Positions 35,329 to 44,364 of a DNA stretch of 64,000 nucleotides are shown here, piece after piece. The position numbers were made by a program, and so were the translations under genes. The notes below the pieces were generated by a model. It did not search any database and had not been told where the DNA came from. It saw nothing but the letters and a program-made list of their open reading frames with translations. Source of the stretch: Sporosarcina sp. P13 (GTDB lineage Bacteria; Bacillota; Bacilli; Bacillales_A; Planococcaceae); NCBI RefSeq assembly GCF_002743055.1, contig NZ_PDYM01000008.1, positions 35,507 through 99,506 of the forward strand. Reading direction: 5' to 3'. Position 1 is the stretch's first letter. Every line of letters starts with the position of its first letter.

Positions 35329-35565
35329 ATGAGTGAAGAGAAAAAAGTTTTCACAGAAAAAGACCGTCAAGATGCAAAAGGTGGATACATGGATAATCCT
35401 GAAAATATAAAGACAGATAAAGAAAGTATTTATGACATGCACGAAGATATGCAAACTGTAGACGCAATTCCTTTGGAAGATGTCCGAATGGAAGAGGAAG
35501 AAGAGAGACATCATCGCAAAACAAAAAATCGTTCATCCACCGAAGAGAAATACGAAAAAGAATAA
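35329..35565 (+). CDS. Small acidic hydrophilic protein, unknown family
   Basis: A 78-residue highly charged protein (MSEEKKVFTEKDRQDAKGG, MEEEEERHHRKTKNR). No cysteine and no membrane segment; probably disordered. ATG 35329 follows AAAGGAG by 11 bases; an upstream in-frame TTG (35320) is less likely. Thirty bases after the previous gene and before a strong terminator, so part of the sigmaB unit. Confidence 0.78.
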   Translation: MSEEKKVFTEKDRQDAKGGYMDNPENIKTDKESIYDMHEDMQTVDAIPLEDVRMEEEEERHHRKTKNRSSTEEKYEKE

Positions 35566-35568
35566 CGA

Positions 35569-35616
35569 TGACCTAAAAAGTGGCGCCCCCATATAGGGGC
35601 GCCACTTTTTAGGTCA
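35569..35616. terminator. Bidirectional terminator, long palindrome
   Basis: A 20-bp-class perfect inverted repeat whose core is GTGGCGCCCC/GGGGCGCCAC with A5 and T5 at the base. It overlaps the last codons of the convergent YunC gene. Confidence 0.9.
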
Positions 35617-35911
35617 TTTTCACCAATGCGTCTGATCCCACCATACCTGCTTTGATGCCAATACTTTCCGCCTCGAGCGTCACTGATTCTAACGGTGCTG
35701 CAAGTAACTGTTCAATCGTCTTTACTCCGACTGCACGACCTGCTATGATTTTTCGATCTGCCAGAACATTATTCAACAAACCTACATCCAACGCACCACA
35801 CATAATATAGCCCCTGTCATTCGAAATCGTCAGAAGTGTTGTCTTCGGTAATTTCACTGTTACTGCTTGAAAATCCTTTCCATCAATCGTAAGTACTCGA
35901 TGTTCTATCAA
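35609..35911 (-). CDS. YunC-like DUF1805 protein
   Basis: A 100-residue protein with TVKLPKTTLLTISNDRGYIMCGALDVGLLN and IIAGRAVGVKTIEQLLAAPLESVT, closely resembling Bacillus YunC. Function unknown. The open frame extends up to ATG 35947, but AAAGGAG at 35920-35926 points to a TTG start at 35911, which gives the family's usual length. Confidence 0.88.
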   Translation of the reverse strand: MIEHRVLTIDGKDFQAVTVKLPKTTLLTISNDRGYIMCGALDVGLLNNVLADRKIIAGRAVGVKTIEQLLAAPLESVTLEAESIGIKAGMVGSDALVKMT

Positions 35912-35949
35912 CTGATCCACTCCTTTACCACACACTATATGATACATAG

Positions 35950-36132
35950 CTAGAGAAGTTTCCTACAAATTCAGATCAAGAAACGATTGAATTACCTGAA
36001 AACCTGACGATTCAAGACGCAGTAGGTGCATATACGTATGCGAAATTCAGTGAAGGGCAACGTCTGGAATTGGAAAGTTACCGTATTCTGGCCCATTCTT
36101 GGGAATTTAAGCGATATATGAAGATGTATTAA
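35950..36132 (+). pseudogene. C-terminal gene remnant, unknown family
   Basis: A 60-codon frame with normal coding character (ELPENLTIQDAVGAYTYAKF, RLELESYRILAHSWEFKRY) but no start codon and an in-frame TAG immediately upstream. A terminator follows its stop. It looks like the tail of a lost gene; I do not recognise the family. Confidence 0.5.
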
Positions 36133-36135
36133 GTG

Positions 36136-36187
36136 AAAAACTGTCGTAAGAAGTCGTATTTTACGATTCTTACAACAGTTTTTTGTT
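36136..36187 (+). terminator. Terminator after the gene remnant
   Basis: AAAACTGT-CGTAAGAA / TTCTTAC-AACAGTTTT with T6. Confidence 0.85.
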
Positions 36188-36201
36188 TTGTGTCTCTTTT
36201 A

Positions 36202-36230
36202 TTGTCCATTCTCCACTTGCGGTTTATTAT
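36202..36230 (+). promoter_or_regulatory. Probable sigmaA promoter of the amidohydrolase gene
   Basis: TTGTCC (36202-36207), 17 bases, TATTAT (36225-36230). Confidence 0.55.
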
Positions 36231-36260
36231 AAGTAGAGTGGAAAGTAGGGAGGTATCGGT

Positions 36261-37835
36261 TTGAAGACGCTTTGGCATAATGCAGTTTTTTATACGCTAC
36301 AAAGAGAAGGGCAAACAGTGGATGCCCTGATAACGGAAAACGGAAAAATTACAGCAAGCGGTTCCTATGAACAACTCAAAGGTCAAGCAACACAAGATAT
36401 AAACTTACAAGGCGCATTTGTCTACCCTGGGTTCATTGATAATCATATGCATATTATCGGTCAAGGAGAGAAGTTGCTTCGATTAGACCTTTCGCGGGCT
36501 ACATCCTCTGCTGACATGATGGATCAGTTGATGCATGCATATAAAGATTTGCCAGAAGATGAGTGGTTTATAGGCGAAGGATGGGATGAAAATAACTTTT
36601 CCGACAAAAAAATCTTTAATCGTTATGAACTCGACACAATTACGAAATCACCTATGCTTTTAAAACGTACTTGTTGGCATGCGGCACTCGTTAATTCTAA
36701 AGCATTGGAACTGGCTGGCATTACAAAAGCTACACCCGATCCAGATGATGGTGTAATTGAGCGTGACGAACATGGAGAACCGACTGGACTGTTAAAGGAA
36801 GGTGCCATGCATCGCATTTTACAGCTACTACCTGAACCTACTGAAGGTTATATAACAAAAGCGTTAGAAACTTCAGTAGATCATTTATTGTCAGTCGGGT
36901 TAACTGGTGTGGTGACAGATGACTTAGGTTATTATGGTAACTACCAGACCCCTTTACAAGCATTAAATAACGTACTAGGGGGCAAAAGAAAGTTCCGCAC
37001 GCATTTATTGCGCCATTTCAGCGTATTTCAGCAGTTGATAAAAGAACATGCTTCATATAATGAGCCATGGGTAGAGCCAGGTGAGATGAAGTTTTTCATA
37101 GATGGAGCTTTTGGTGGAAGTACAGCATTATTAAGCCAGCCTTACTCAGATGATGCCAGAAATGTCGGGACTGCTGTACTGACAGACAAGGAACTGGAAA
37201 ACTACGTAGAGTTGGCCCGTTGCTACGAGGAAGCAGTCGCGATCCATGTAATTGGTGATTTAGCTACTGAAAAAGCGCTTGATGTTATCGAAAAACATCC
37301 TGTTCCTGAGGGTAAAAAAGACCGCTTTATACATGTCATCTTATTGCGAGAAGATTTAGTAGAACGCATGGAGAAATTGCCAATCGTCTTGGATATTCAG
37401 CCTGCTTTCGTCTCTTCTGATTTCCCTTGGGTGCAAGAACGTCTAGGAAACGATCGTCTCGAATGGGCATATGCTTGGAAGAGACTTCTTGATAAAGGAT
37501 TTATATGTGGTGGGGGCTCTGATGCACCAATAGAAGATCCTAATCCTTTGCTTGGAATTCACGCTGCTATTACGAGACGATCACCAATGGAACAGCATGA
37601 AGGATATTTGCCAGAAGAAAAACTTAATCGCTATGAAGCAGTGCAACTTTTCACGTCCGGCGCAGCAGCTACGATTGGAAAAGAACATGTACGTGGATGC
37701 CTAGAAGTTGGATTCGATGCAGATTTCACGATTTTAGCAGAAGATATTTTTTCGGTAGCTGTCGATCACATCCCCGAGATCACAGTAGAAAAAACTGTGG
37801 TTGCTGGCGAAGTTATGTACGAGGTTCCTGCTTAA
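36261..37835 (+). CDS. YtcJ-type metal-dependent amidohydrolase
   Basis: A 524-residue TIM-barrel amidohydrolase. The metal-binding HxH is DNHMHIIG near residue 61; EGWDENNF, FIDGAFGGSTA, AIHVIGDLA and GSDAPIEDPNPLLGI follow in the order seen in YtcJ-like exoenzymes. Substrate unknown. It starts at TTG, 8 bases after AGGGAGG, and ends at a strong terminator. Confidence 0.9.
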   Translation: MKTLWHNAVFYTLQREGQTVDALITENGKITASGSYEQLKGQATQDINLQGAFVYPGFIDNHMHIIGQGEKLLRLDLSRATSSADMMDQLMHAYKDLPEDEWFIGEGWDENNFSDKKIFNRYELDTITKSPMLLKRTCWHAALVNSKALELAGITKATPDPDDGVIERDEHGEPTGLLKEGAMHRILQLLPEPTEGYITKALETSVDHLLSVGLTGVVTDDLGYYGNYQTPLQALNNVLGGKRKFRTHLLRHFSVFQQLIKEHASYNEPWVEPGEMKFFIDGAFGGSTALLSQPYSDDARNVGTAVLTDKELENYVELARCYEEAVAIHVIGDLATEKALDVIEKHPVPEGKKDRFIHVILLREDLVERMEKLPIVLDIQPAFVSSDFPWVQERLGNDRLEWAYAWKRLLDKGFICGGGSDAPIEDPNPLLGIHAAITRRSPMEQHEGYLPEEKLNRYEAVQLFTSGAAATIGKEHVRGCLEVGFDADFTILAEDIFSVAVDHIPEITVEKTVVAGEVMYEVPA

Positions 37836-37848
37836 AATCTGTTTAATA

Positions 37849-37886
37849 AAAAATGTCCCTGCCATGTATGGCGGGACATTTTTTTA
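37849..37886 (+). terminator. Terminator of the amidohydrolase gene
   Basis: AAATGTCCCTGCCA/TGGCGGGACATTT with one mismatch, then T4. It also abuts the stop of the convergent TM2 gene. Confidence 0.88.
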
Positions 37887-38120
37887 TTGATAGTATGTTT
37901 GGTTGCGATTCATTCGTTCAGCGGTCTTATAGGCATCATACATTCCCCAAATCCATACAATTGGGTAGGTTATGAATCCGATGACCACAAACATGAGTAA
38001 ACCATTAATTGCTTGCAAGATAATAAGTAGAATCCCTTTAAGTATTTGTCCATTGTAGATTTGTCCGACACCAGTCCAGAAAAAACTTAGTACGGCTGCA
38101 ATACCCGGATGCTTTAACAT
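37884..38120 (-). CDS. TM2-domain small membrane protein
   Basis: A 78-residue protein with two membrane segments. The N-terminal AAVLSFFWTGVGQIYNGQILKGI and the GMYDAYKTAERMN tail are typical of TM2-domain proteins. I start at ATG 38120 after GGGGAAGAG; the frame runs further upstream without a ribosome binding site. Role unknown. Confidence 0.82.
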   Translation of the reverse strand: MLKHPGIAAVLSFFWTGVGQIYNGQILKGILLIILQAINGLLMFVVIGFITYPIVWIWGMYDAYKTAERMNRNQTYYQ

Positions 38121-38293
38121 ACACTCTTCCCCTTCCCGGTAGCTTTGCATTCATTTTACCTGACGATGAATAGGTACACAAGGGTGTTGCTAAATTTACC
38201 CCTTCGTCAAATTTAGATACGCTTGCACGAAAATTCATATTACATGTATAAACCTCAATGAATATAGAGATTCTGATGAAAAGGAGTGATTGC

Positions 38294-38701
38294 ATGCTGG
38301 AATTAGATACGCCAATTGAAGGTAAACTTGCGTGTTTTGGAACGCTTCGCGATAAAGTTTCGGATCATGGGTATCATTTTGGGGGCGGTTGGGATTATAA
38401 TAGGGGGCATTTTGATTCCATTCTTTCACGTGAAGGTGGAGAGACGATTTACTTGCGTGTCCCGTTCGTCGTTCATGATGGTGAGTTAGATGATTATAAT
38501 ACGTATATCAAATTCAAAAAGCCCTATGTAATTAAACATGTTGTTAACACTGGCCTTGACCGCAATGCAAGTTCTTTATTAAGCGGTTCATTTAATCAAT
38601 TTCAGGAGCCAGTAGATAAAGATGCAGAAATCCGTGATAAAAGCCGTTGGGAAACAGCTGGTGAATTGGCGATTGAAGATATTTTACAGTACCTAGAATG
38701 A
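38294..38701 (+). CDS. YugN-like protein
   Basis: A 135-residue soluble protein with the YugN-family pattern: LRDKVSDHGYHFGGGWDYNRGHFDS, YLRVPFVV, FKKPYVIKHVVNTGLD and a C-terminal ELAIEDILQYLE. Function unknown. ATG 38294 is 6 bases after AAAGGAGTG; an upstream frame start at 38258 lacks a binding site. Confidence 0.85.
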   Translation: MLELDTPIEGKLACFGTLRDKVSDHGYHFGGGWDYNRGHFDSILSREGGETIYLRVPFVVHDGELDDYNTYIKFKKPYVIKHVVNTGLDRNASSLLSGSFNQFQEPVDKDAEIRDKSRWETAGELAIEDILQYLE

Positions 38702-38721
38702 ATTAAAGACCACCGGTGAAT

Positions 38722-38756
38722 GAAAAAGGGATACCCTGAATGGATATCCCTTTTCA
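38722..38756. terminator. Terminator between yugN-like and AbgT genes
   Basis: AAAAGGGATA/TATCCCTTTT with an 11-base loop; A- and T-runs on both sides let it serve both strands. Confidence 0.85.
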
Positions 38757-40292
38757 TCATTTATTCAATAAAATATTACCTTCTGGACCTAGTGGGAATC
38801 CAAGTACAAACCAGATCCCGAATAATATAAGCCACATAATACTGAATGCAATCGAATATGGAAGGAGCGACGTCATAAACGTACCAATTCCCATTCTCGG
38901 GTCATACTTTTTCGCAAATGTTAAAGCAATCGCAAAATAGGCAAGCATTGGCGTAATTGGATTCGTAATAGAGTCTCCAATTCGATAAGCCACTTGTGTA
39001 ACTGCCGGGTCATAACCTAGAATCATGAACATCGGTACGAACACCGGTGCAAGAATCGCCCACTTCGCAGAAGAACTCGCGACTAAGAAGTTAATCAAAG
39101 CCGCTACAATGATGAAACCAATGAACAGCGGAAGCCCTTTCATGCCAAATGCCTCCAACGTTTCCGCTCCTTTTATCGCAACAATCGGCCCCAGGTTACT
39201 CCAACTGAAGTACGCGATCATCTGCGCTGCTACGAACGCAATAACGATATACATTCCCATGCCAGACATCGCTCTTGCTAAGTGATCCGCAAAGTCTTTT
39301 GAGTCCTTGATCTCTTTAACAACCTTCCCATAAATTAAAGCAGGAAGCATAAACAAAATCATCATAAATGGTACGATACTATCCATTAAAGGTGATTTAG
39401 TCAACGATCCTGTCTCTGGATCACGCAATAGGCTGTCTTGTGGAATGGATAAGTATAAGATAATAGCTACAAAAGCCACGACAGACAACGCTGCCCATAA
39501 CAAGCCTTTCTTTTCAACAGAAGACAAATCTTCAACTGTTTCCATTTCCCCCTCGTAAACCCCTAAACGTGGTTCCACTATTTTCGTCGTAACCAATACA
39601 GCTACGGGTACTAAAATGATAGCGGACACAGCAAGGAAATAGTAATTCATCGCCGGATTTGCTGTATACGTTGGATCATAAATCTGTGCGCCGATTTCCG
39701 TAAATCCTGCGATTAATGGATCGATTACACTCAAGATCAAGTTTGCAGAAAATCCTCCTGCAACAGATGCATAAGCTGCCGCCAAACCAGCAATTGGATG
39801 ACGTCCGAGCGCAATGAAAATCATCGCAACAATTGGAGGCAATACGACCATAGCTGCATCAGCAGCAGCATTTCCTAAAATAGCTACTAACACGATGACC
39901 GGTAAAATAATCTTTTTCGGTGCATTTAAAATGGTTACCTTCATCACTGCAGAAATTAGACCCGTAGATTCTGCAAGTCCCACACCGAACATAACAACTA
40001 ATACTAAACCAAGCGGTGGAAAACTCGTAAAGTTCACGACTAAGTTCGTCATCATCTTAATGAATCCTTCACTACTTAAAAGATTGATAACTGCTATTTC
40101 TTCGCCCGTTCCAGGATTGACAGCCGTAGTCCCGAGCTTACCAAAAATAAAGGAACAAATTAAAATAATAGCAGTAATATATACGAAAAGCATCACCGGA
40201 TCCGGTAATTTATTCCCATACTTTTCAATAAAATCTAGAAAGCGATTGAATAACCCACGTCTTTCTTTTCTAGCTGTACCTTCATTGCCCAT
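38757..40292 (-). CDS. AbgT-family transporter
   Basis: A 511-residue membrane protein with about twelve segments. FIEKYGNKLPDPVMLFVYI, PLGLVLVVMFGVGLAESTGL and a C-terminal AYRIGDSITNPITPM are AbgT signatures. The family imports p-aminobenzoyl-glutamate or exports antifolates. I start at ATG 40292, 6 bases after GAGAGGAGA; the frame extends to 40349. It is next to no folate gene. Confidence 0.9.
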   Translation of the reverse strand: MGNEGTARKERRGLFNRFLDFIEKYGNKLPDPVMLFVYITAIILICSFIFGKLGTTAVNPGTGEEIAVINLLSSEGFIKMMTNLVVNFTSFPPLGLVLVVMFGVGLAESTGLISAVMKVTILNAPKKIILPVIVLVAILGNAAADAAMVVLPPIVAMIFIALGRHPIAGLAAAYASVAGGFSANLILSVIDPLIAGFTEIGAQIYDPTYTANPAMNYYFLAVSAIILVPVAVLVTTKIVEPRLGVYEGEMETVEDLSSVEKKGLLWAALSVVAFVAIILYLSIPQDSLLRDPETGSLTKSPLMDSIVPFMMILFMLPALIYGKVVKEIKDSKDFADHLARAMSGMGMYIVIAFVAAQMIAYFSWSNLGPIVAIKGAETLEAFGMKGLPLFIGFIIVAALINFLVASSSAKWAILAPVFVPMFMILGYDPAVTQVAYRIGDSITNPITPMLAYFAIALTFAKKYDPRMGIGTFMTSLLPYSIAFSIMWLILFGIWFVLGFPLGPEGNILLNK

Positions 40293-40434
40293 AGCCGTTC
40301 TCCTCTCTGTATCTAAAGTTATATCGACGACTTCTCGAATAAATATCATTATTGCATATATTCTATTCGATTTATATGTACTTTCTAATTATTTCAACTT
40401 TATTATCTGAAAAAGTTCTATTTCAGTAGCTTGG

Positions 40435-40773
40435 TTAGCTACCAAAGTATAAATTCCTATGCAATCCACAGCCAGGATTAAAATTAGCTTCGCAAGCCGG
40501 ACATGTATATGTACTTTGAAAGTATTCAGCAATTGTCAACTCATGTCCACAACTTCCACAAAGGACTGCTTTTTTATCCAATTGATCTGCAGGCCATACA
40601 GCAGAATGACCACACCCTTTTTCTTCGTGGCATGCATGGCAAGGATAATATATTTTGCAACAGTAGAACTTAATCGCAATACGGTCATTTTCTGTTGAAT
40701 AATGGACGCAACGAGTTTCGTCATCAATTAACAACCCCTTAACTTCTTGATTGTACTTTTTCACTTTCTTCAC
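40435..40773 (-). CDS. CHY zinc-finger protein
   Basis: A 112-residue protein with a CHY-type cluster: CVHY, CCKIYYPCHACHEE, CGHSAVWP, LCGSCGHELTI, CPACEANFNPGCGLH. Nine or more Cys/His can bind about three zinc ions. Function unknown in bacteria. Confidence 0.9.
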   Translation of the reverse strand: MKKVKKYNQEVKGLLIDDETRCVHYSTENDRIAIKFYCCKIYYPCHACHEEKGCGHSAVWPADQLDKKAVLCGSCGHELTIAEYFQSTYTCPACEANFNPGCGLHRNLYFGS

Positions 40774-40823
40774 TCCTTCTATCCCTATAGTAAAAGTGGA
40801 ACACCTTATAACGCAATCAAAAT

Positions 40824-40848
40824 AAGCGATACCTTTTCAGGTATCGCA
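40824..40848 (-). terminator. Terminator of the YqcI/YcgG gene
   Basis: Minus strand GCGATACCT-GAAA-AGGTATCGC followed by TTATTTTG, immediately after the stop. Confidence 0.75.
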
Positions 40849-40850
40849 AG

Positions 40851-41585
40851 TTATATTTCCTTATGCTTGAACGGACATTTTCCAGTCAGCGGTTCGCAGT
40901 CGTCACCGATGAAGAACTGTTTCCATTCGTTATGTGTTGGATCACCAAAGTGGCTGATGTCTGGATGCTTCGGTAATGCATCCCAAACCTCGACCCGTTC
41001 ACGTACTTTCTCACGTGAATTGATCCCCCCTTTTTCTGTACCTTCAAGCCCCTTGAATATTTTACGCGGTTGGAAACCGATAACGAGTGAGTTTCCTAAG
41101 TCACGAGTTTTACGCTGTTTATATGCAGGAGCATTGCCGAATGTAAATATTGGTTCACCATAAAAATGAAAGTCCCAAAGATAGTGATCTGGATCCCGTG
41201 GTGCGTCAGCTGGCCATTCTTTTGTATCTTGTTTATGAAGATACTGCAAAATATTCCAGAATTGTTGACGGTATTCTTCTATACTACCTTCTCTTTTGAA
41301 AGGTTCAACAAAAACAAATAACCCGTGGCGCTTATGCTTAGGGTTTTCGAACAATGTTAAAAATGCTTCTAGCGCATGAGGTAGACTAGACCAATCCTCT
41401 TGAGTTATATACGCATAGCGCAGTTCCCCTTTGTTTTCCCCCGCCATCCCGAAATAACACGGAAATGTTTTATCTGTCACAATCCTATGGAACGTCCCAT
41501 ATTCTCTAAGCAACCATTCAGGTAAATCTTTTCGTTCCTTAAAGTCTTCCTTCGTTAATAAAGCATTTGATGTTTGAATCAACAT
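40851..41585 (-). CDS. YqcI/YcgG-family protein
   Basis: A 244-residue protein with FPCYFGMAGENKGELRYAY, DPDHYLWDFHFYGEPIFTF and a C-terminal CEPLTGKCPF typical of YqcI/YcgG proteins. Function unknown. ATG 41585 is 6 bases after GGAGGGGAG. Confidence 0.85.
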   Translation of the reverse strand: MLIQTSNALLTKEDFKERKDLPEWLLREYGTFHRIVTDKTFPCYFGMAGENKGELRYAYITQEDWSSLPHALEAFLTLFENPKHKRHGLFVFVEPFKREGSIEEYRQQFWNILQYLHKQDTKEWPADAPRDPDHYLWDFHFYGEPIFTFGNAPAYKQRKTRDLGNSLVIGFQPRKIFKGLEGTEKGGINSREKVRERVEVWDALPKHPDISHFGDPTHNEWKQFFIGDDCEPLTGKCPFKHKEI

Positions 41586-41689
41586 TTCATCTCCCCTCCA
41601 CATTATCATCCGATAAGTCACTACACAATGTCCACTATATGAGTAAATTGAATTGGGTTATGAGTTACCCATTTACTATAGTGAAAATA

Positions 41690-41723
41690 AAAAAGACCTT
41701 ACCGTAATACTATCGGTAAGGTT
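41690..41723 (-). terminator. Terminator of the carboxymuconolactone-decarboxylase-like gene
   Basis: Minus strand AACCTTACCGA/CGGTAAGGTC hairpin followed by TTTTTTAT. Confidence 0.85.
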
Positions 41724-41728
41724 CACTT

Positions 41729-42097
41729 TCATTGAATTGGATTCGGATCTTCCTGCAAATCGTCCATTGTTTGCATCACTAATGTGACCGCTTGGCTTAG
41801 CGCACTTCCACCACCTAGTGCTGCTGCTATACTAATAGCTTCTAAAATTTCCAATGTGCTACAACCGCTATCTATGCAACCTTTTGTATGATAGATAATA
41901 CAATATTCACTATGTGCATAAACACTCACCGCAAGCGCAATCAAGTGCTTTTGCTTTTGACTAATTTCACCTTCTTCAAAGCAAGCTTCTGAGAATGTAT
42001 TAAATGATTTGATTACATTAGGTATCTTTTCGCTCATTGCGCCCATACCGGTTTTGTAATCCTGTAATACCGCACTCGTAAATGTGAAATCTTCCAT
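41729..42097 (-). CDS. Carboxymuconolactone-decarboxylase/AhpD-like protein
   Basis: A 122-residue helical protein. The family redox motif CxxCxxxH appears as SEYCIIYHTKG, so the first cysteine is replaced by serine while the second Cys and His remain; a further Cys pair (CIDSGC) follows. A classical CxxC disulfide is therefore not possible. Function unknown. Confidence 0.85.
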   Translation of the reverse strand: MEDFTFTSAVLQDYKTGMGAMSEKIPNVIKSFNTFSEACFEEGEISQKQKHLIALAVSVYAHSEYCIIYHTKGCIDSGCSTLEILEAISIAAALGGGSALSQAVTLVMQTMDDLQEDPNPIQ

Positions 42098-42218
42098 GAA
42101 AATCCCCTCCCATATAAACGTAGTATATCCGCTAGTTAGTTTGCTATACAGTGAGAACGGAAATGATATGAATACCTGCGATTAACGGGAAAGATTTCTA
42201 TGAAGATTGTTATTACAG

Positions 42219-43238
42219 TTATTCGTACGTCCAACCACGATTATATTGAACAGCCGATTCAATTTTTACACCTAACTCTTTTGCCGCCCTGTATGGCCAG
42301 TATGGATTACGTAGTAACTCGCGTGCAAACAACACAATATCCGCACGACCATTTTGCAAAATTTCTTCTGCCTGAAGAGCCGAGGTGATTAAGCCAACCG
42401 CACCTGTAGCTATATGCGCTTCGTTGCGAATTTTATCTGCAGACGGTATTTGGTAGCCTGGGAATGGATGAATAGTCGCCGGCACTACCCCACCTGTACT
42501 AACGTCCACCAAATCGACACCTTGCGTTTTCATCCAGCGCGCCATCTCGATATATTGTGCAGTGTCCATTCCATCTGCATAATCTTCCGCTGAAATTCTA
42601 ACGAAGAGTGGACCATCCCAAACGGAACGGATGGCGTCAATGACTTGTCCTAAAAATCGATAACGATTTTCCGCTGATCCACCATATTCATCTGTACGTT
42701 GATTACATAACGGTGTTAGGAATTCATTAATTAAATAACCGTGGGCGCCGTGAATTTCGATAACATCAAATCCTGCTTGCTTGGAACGAATCGTCGCTTG
42801 CTTGAATGCTTCAATCGTTTCTTCGATATCCTCGACAGTCATCTCGGCTGGTGTCTTATAATCCTCACTAAATGCAATGGCACTCGGTGCATAAATTGTT
42901 CCGTCTACTGTCGCTTTTCTGCCTGCATGCGCCAACTGGATTCCTGTCTTTGCGCCATATTGTTTCATCAATTGAACGATTTCGGTCAATCCTTCGACAT
43001 GATCATCTGACCATATCCCTAAGTCTTCGTTGGAAATTCTACCTGCTTGTTGAACAGCTGTCGCTTCCACGATAATGAGACCTACTTGCCCTACTGCACG
43101 TGTTGGATAATGAACTTTATGCCAATCCTGTACTTTCCCATCTTGATTATGTGAGGAATACATACACATCGGTGCCATCGCGATACGGTTCTTAAATTCT
43201 ACGCCGCGGATTGTATAAGGTGTGAATAATTTTGCCAT
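42219..43238 (-). CDS. namA: NADPH dehydrogenase, old-yellow-enzyme family
   Basis: A 339-residue FMN enzyme like Bacillus YqjM/NamA, reducing alkenes such as unsaturated carbonyls with [25 protein letters not shown] contains the regulatory Cys and Tyr of the YqjM type; [37 protein letters not shown] and a [13 protein letters not shown] tail complete it. Confidence 0.93.
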   Translation of the reverse strand: MAKLFTPYTIRGVEFKNRIAMAPMCMYSSHNQDGKVQDWHKVHYPTRAVGQVGLIIVEATAVQQAGRISNEDLGIWSDDHVEGLTEIVQLMKQYGAKTGIQLAHAGRKATVDGTIYAPSAIAFSEDYKTPAEMTVEDIEETIEAFKQATIRSKQAGFDVIEIHGAHGYLINEFLTPLCNQRTDEYGGSAENRYRFLGQVIDAIRSVWDGPLFVRISAEDYADGMDTAQYIEMARWMKTQGVDLVDVSTGGVVPATIHPFPGYQIPSADKIRNEAHIATGAVGLITSALQAEEILQNGRADIVLFARELLRNPYWPYRAAKELGVKIESAVQYNRGWTYE

Positions 43239-43382
43239 TGAATTCGTCCTCCTTAAGTAACTATAAGAGAAAGTATAGCAAATACACGCTAACTTTTAAG
43301 CAGTGAGGATTATAATTCCCTACTCTTGAAACATATAAAAGTGATGAAACGTATACTATAGAAAGAAAGGAGGTTGTGCTTA

Positions 43383-44006
43383 ATGAATCCACTCGTATCT
43401 ATATGGACACAACCAAAGGAAACGATTCGTTATGTTCTGGAATACAAAACGTGGACTTATAGCTTTCTCATCTTATTTCTATCTGCTATCAGCTTGGGAT
43501 TGACCTCATTTGCAGATACGGATATACTACCTGACTTTTCGTTAGTAGCCACCGTTATACTTGCAATCATTTCTACTTTTATCGGAAGTATCATCAGTCT
43601 ATTTATTGCTGCTGGTCTATACACGTGGGTGGGTAAGTGGCTTCGTGGTAAAGGGAACTTTAAAGATATGTTCCAGATGATCCCTATTTCTTCTATCCCT
43701 TTAATTTGGATGTTGCCTATTAACCTACTACTAGTCGTGGTATTCGGTAAAAGTTTATTTATGGATACCAATGAACCAACAGTATGGATGAGTTTACCGA
43801 CTACACTGTTATTATTAACTAATTTATTAACGTTTGGTTTAGGTATTTTCAGCCTAGTTATTTTATCAAAAGGAATTGGGATTGTTCATCAGTTTTCTTC
43901 ATGGCGCGGATTTGGTGTGATTGTGATTATTTTTGGAATTGCGTTAGTGCTCTTCATTCCAATCATTGTCATTTCGTTATTCTTCCTTATTGGCGGCATT
44001 ATGTAA
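43383..44006 (+). CDS. Yip1-domain membrane protein
   Basis: A 207-residue protein with about five membrane segments. The N-terminal PLVSIWTQPKETIRYVLE is the typical opening of bacterial Yip1 proteins. Role unknown. ATG 43383 lies 8 bases after AAAGGAGGT; an in-frame GTG at 43374 overlaps that site. Confidence 0.85.
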   Translation: MNPLVSIWTQPKETIRYVLEYKTWTYSFLILFLSAISLGLTSFADTDILPDFSLVATVILAIISTFIGSIISLFIAAGLYTWVGKWLRGKGNFKDMFQMIPISSIPLIWMLPINLLLVVVFGKSLFMDTNEPTVWMSLPTTLLLLTNLLTFGLGIFSLVILSKGIGIVHQFSSWRGFGVIVIIFGIALVLFIPIIVISLFFLIGGIM

Positions 44007-44040
44007 AAGACGTAAAGCTACTGGGCTTTGCGTCTTTTCC
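44005..44040 (+). terminator. Terminator of the Yip1-domain gene
   Basis: AAAAGACG-AAAGC / GCTTT-CGTCTTTT hairpin directly after the stop. Confidence 0.82.
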
Positions 44041-44148
44041 CCTATAAGCAGTCATCTCTCTTCCCTGCATTTTTCTTCTAACGAAAACCTGTCATCCATG
44101 TATTTTTTCTAGCAAAACAAGACATAGTATGACAAGGAGGGATATACA

Positions 44149-44322
44149 TTGAATAAACGTATTAGAGGTCTTTTTCATAAAGACTCCATCAACGAAGAAA
44201 TGGGATTAGAGTTTGAAGCGAGTGCCGACGAATCTGCACGTGTTCGTGAAAATGCTACTGGTAAGGAATATCGCGAGGCTTTAAAAGATGTGTACCGTGC
44301 AACTGAAGACAAACGAAAATAA
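44149..44322 (+). CDS. Small hydrophilic protein, function unknown
   Basis: A 57-residue charged protein: TTG start, NKRIRGLFHKDSINEEMG, LEFEASADESARVREN, ending ATEDKRK. AAGGAGGGAT lies 6 bases upstream and a terminator follows the stop. No family recognised; it has no membrane segment or cysteine. Confidence 0.75.
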   Translation: MNKRIRGLFHKDSINEEMGLEFEASADESARVRENATGKEYREALKDVYRATEDKRK

Positions 44323-44327
44323 TACAT

Positions 44328-44358
44328 AAAGCCTGACACGATTGGTGTTAGGCTTTTG
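44328..44358. terminator. Terminator between the small gene and the permease gene
   Basis: AAAGCCTGACAC/GTGTTAGGCTTTT, one mismatch, 5-base loop, between convergent genes. Confidence 0.83.
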
Positions 44359-44364
44359 TACTTA

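Noticed and set aside
39814..40410. 198-codon plus-strand frame opposite the AbgT gene
   Set aside because: Antisense shadow; low-complexity reading of membrane-protein codons.
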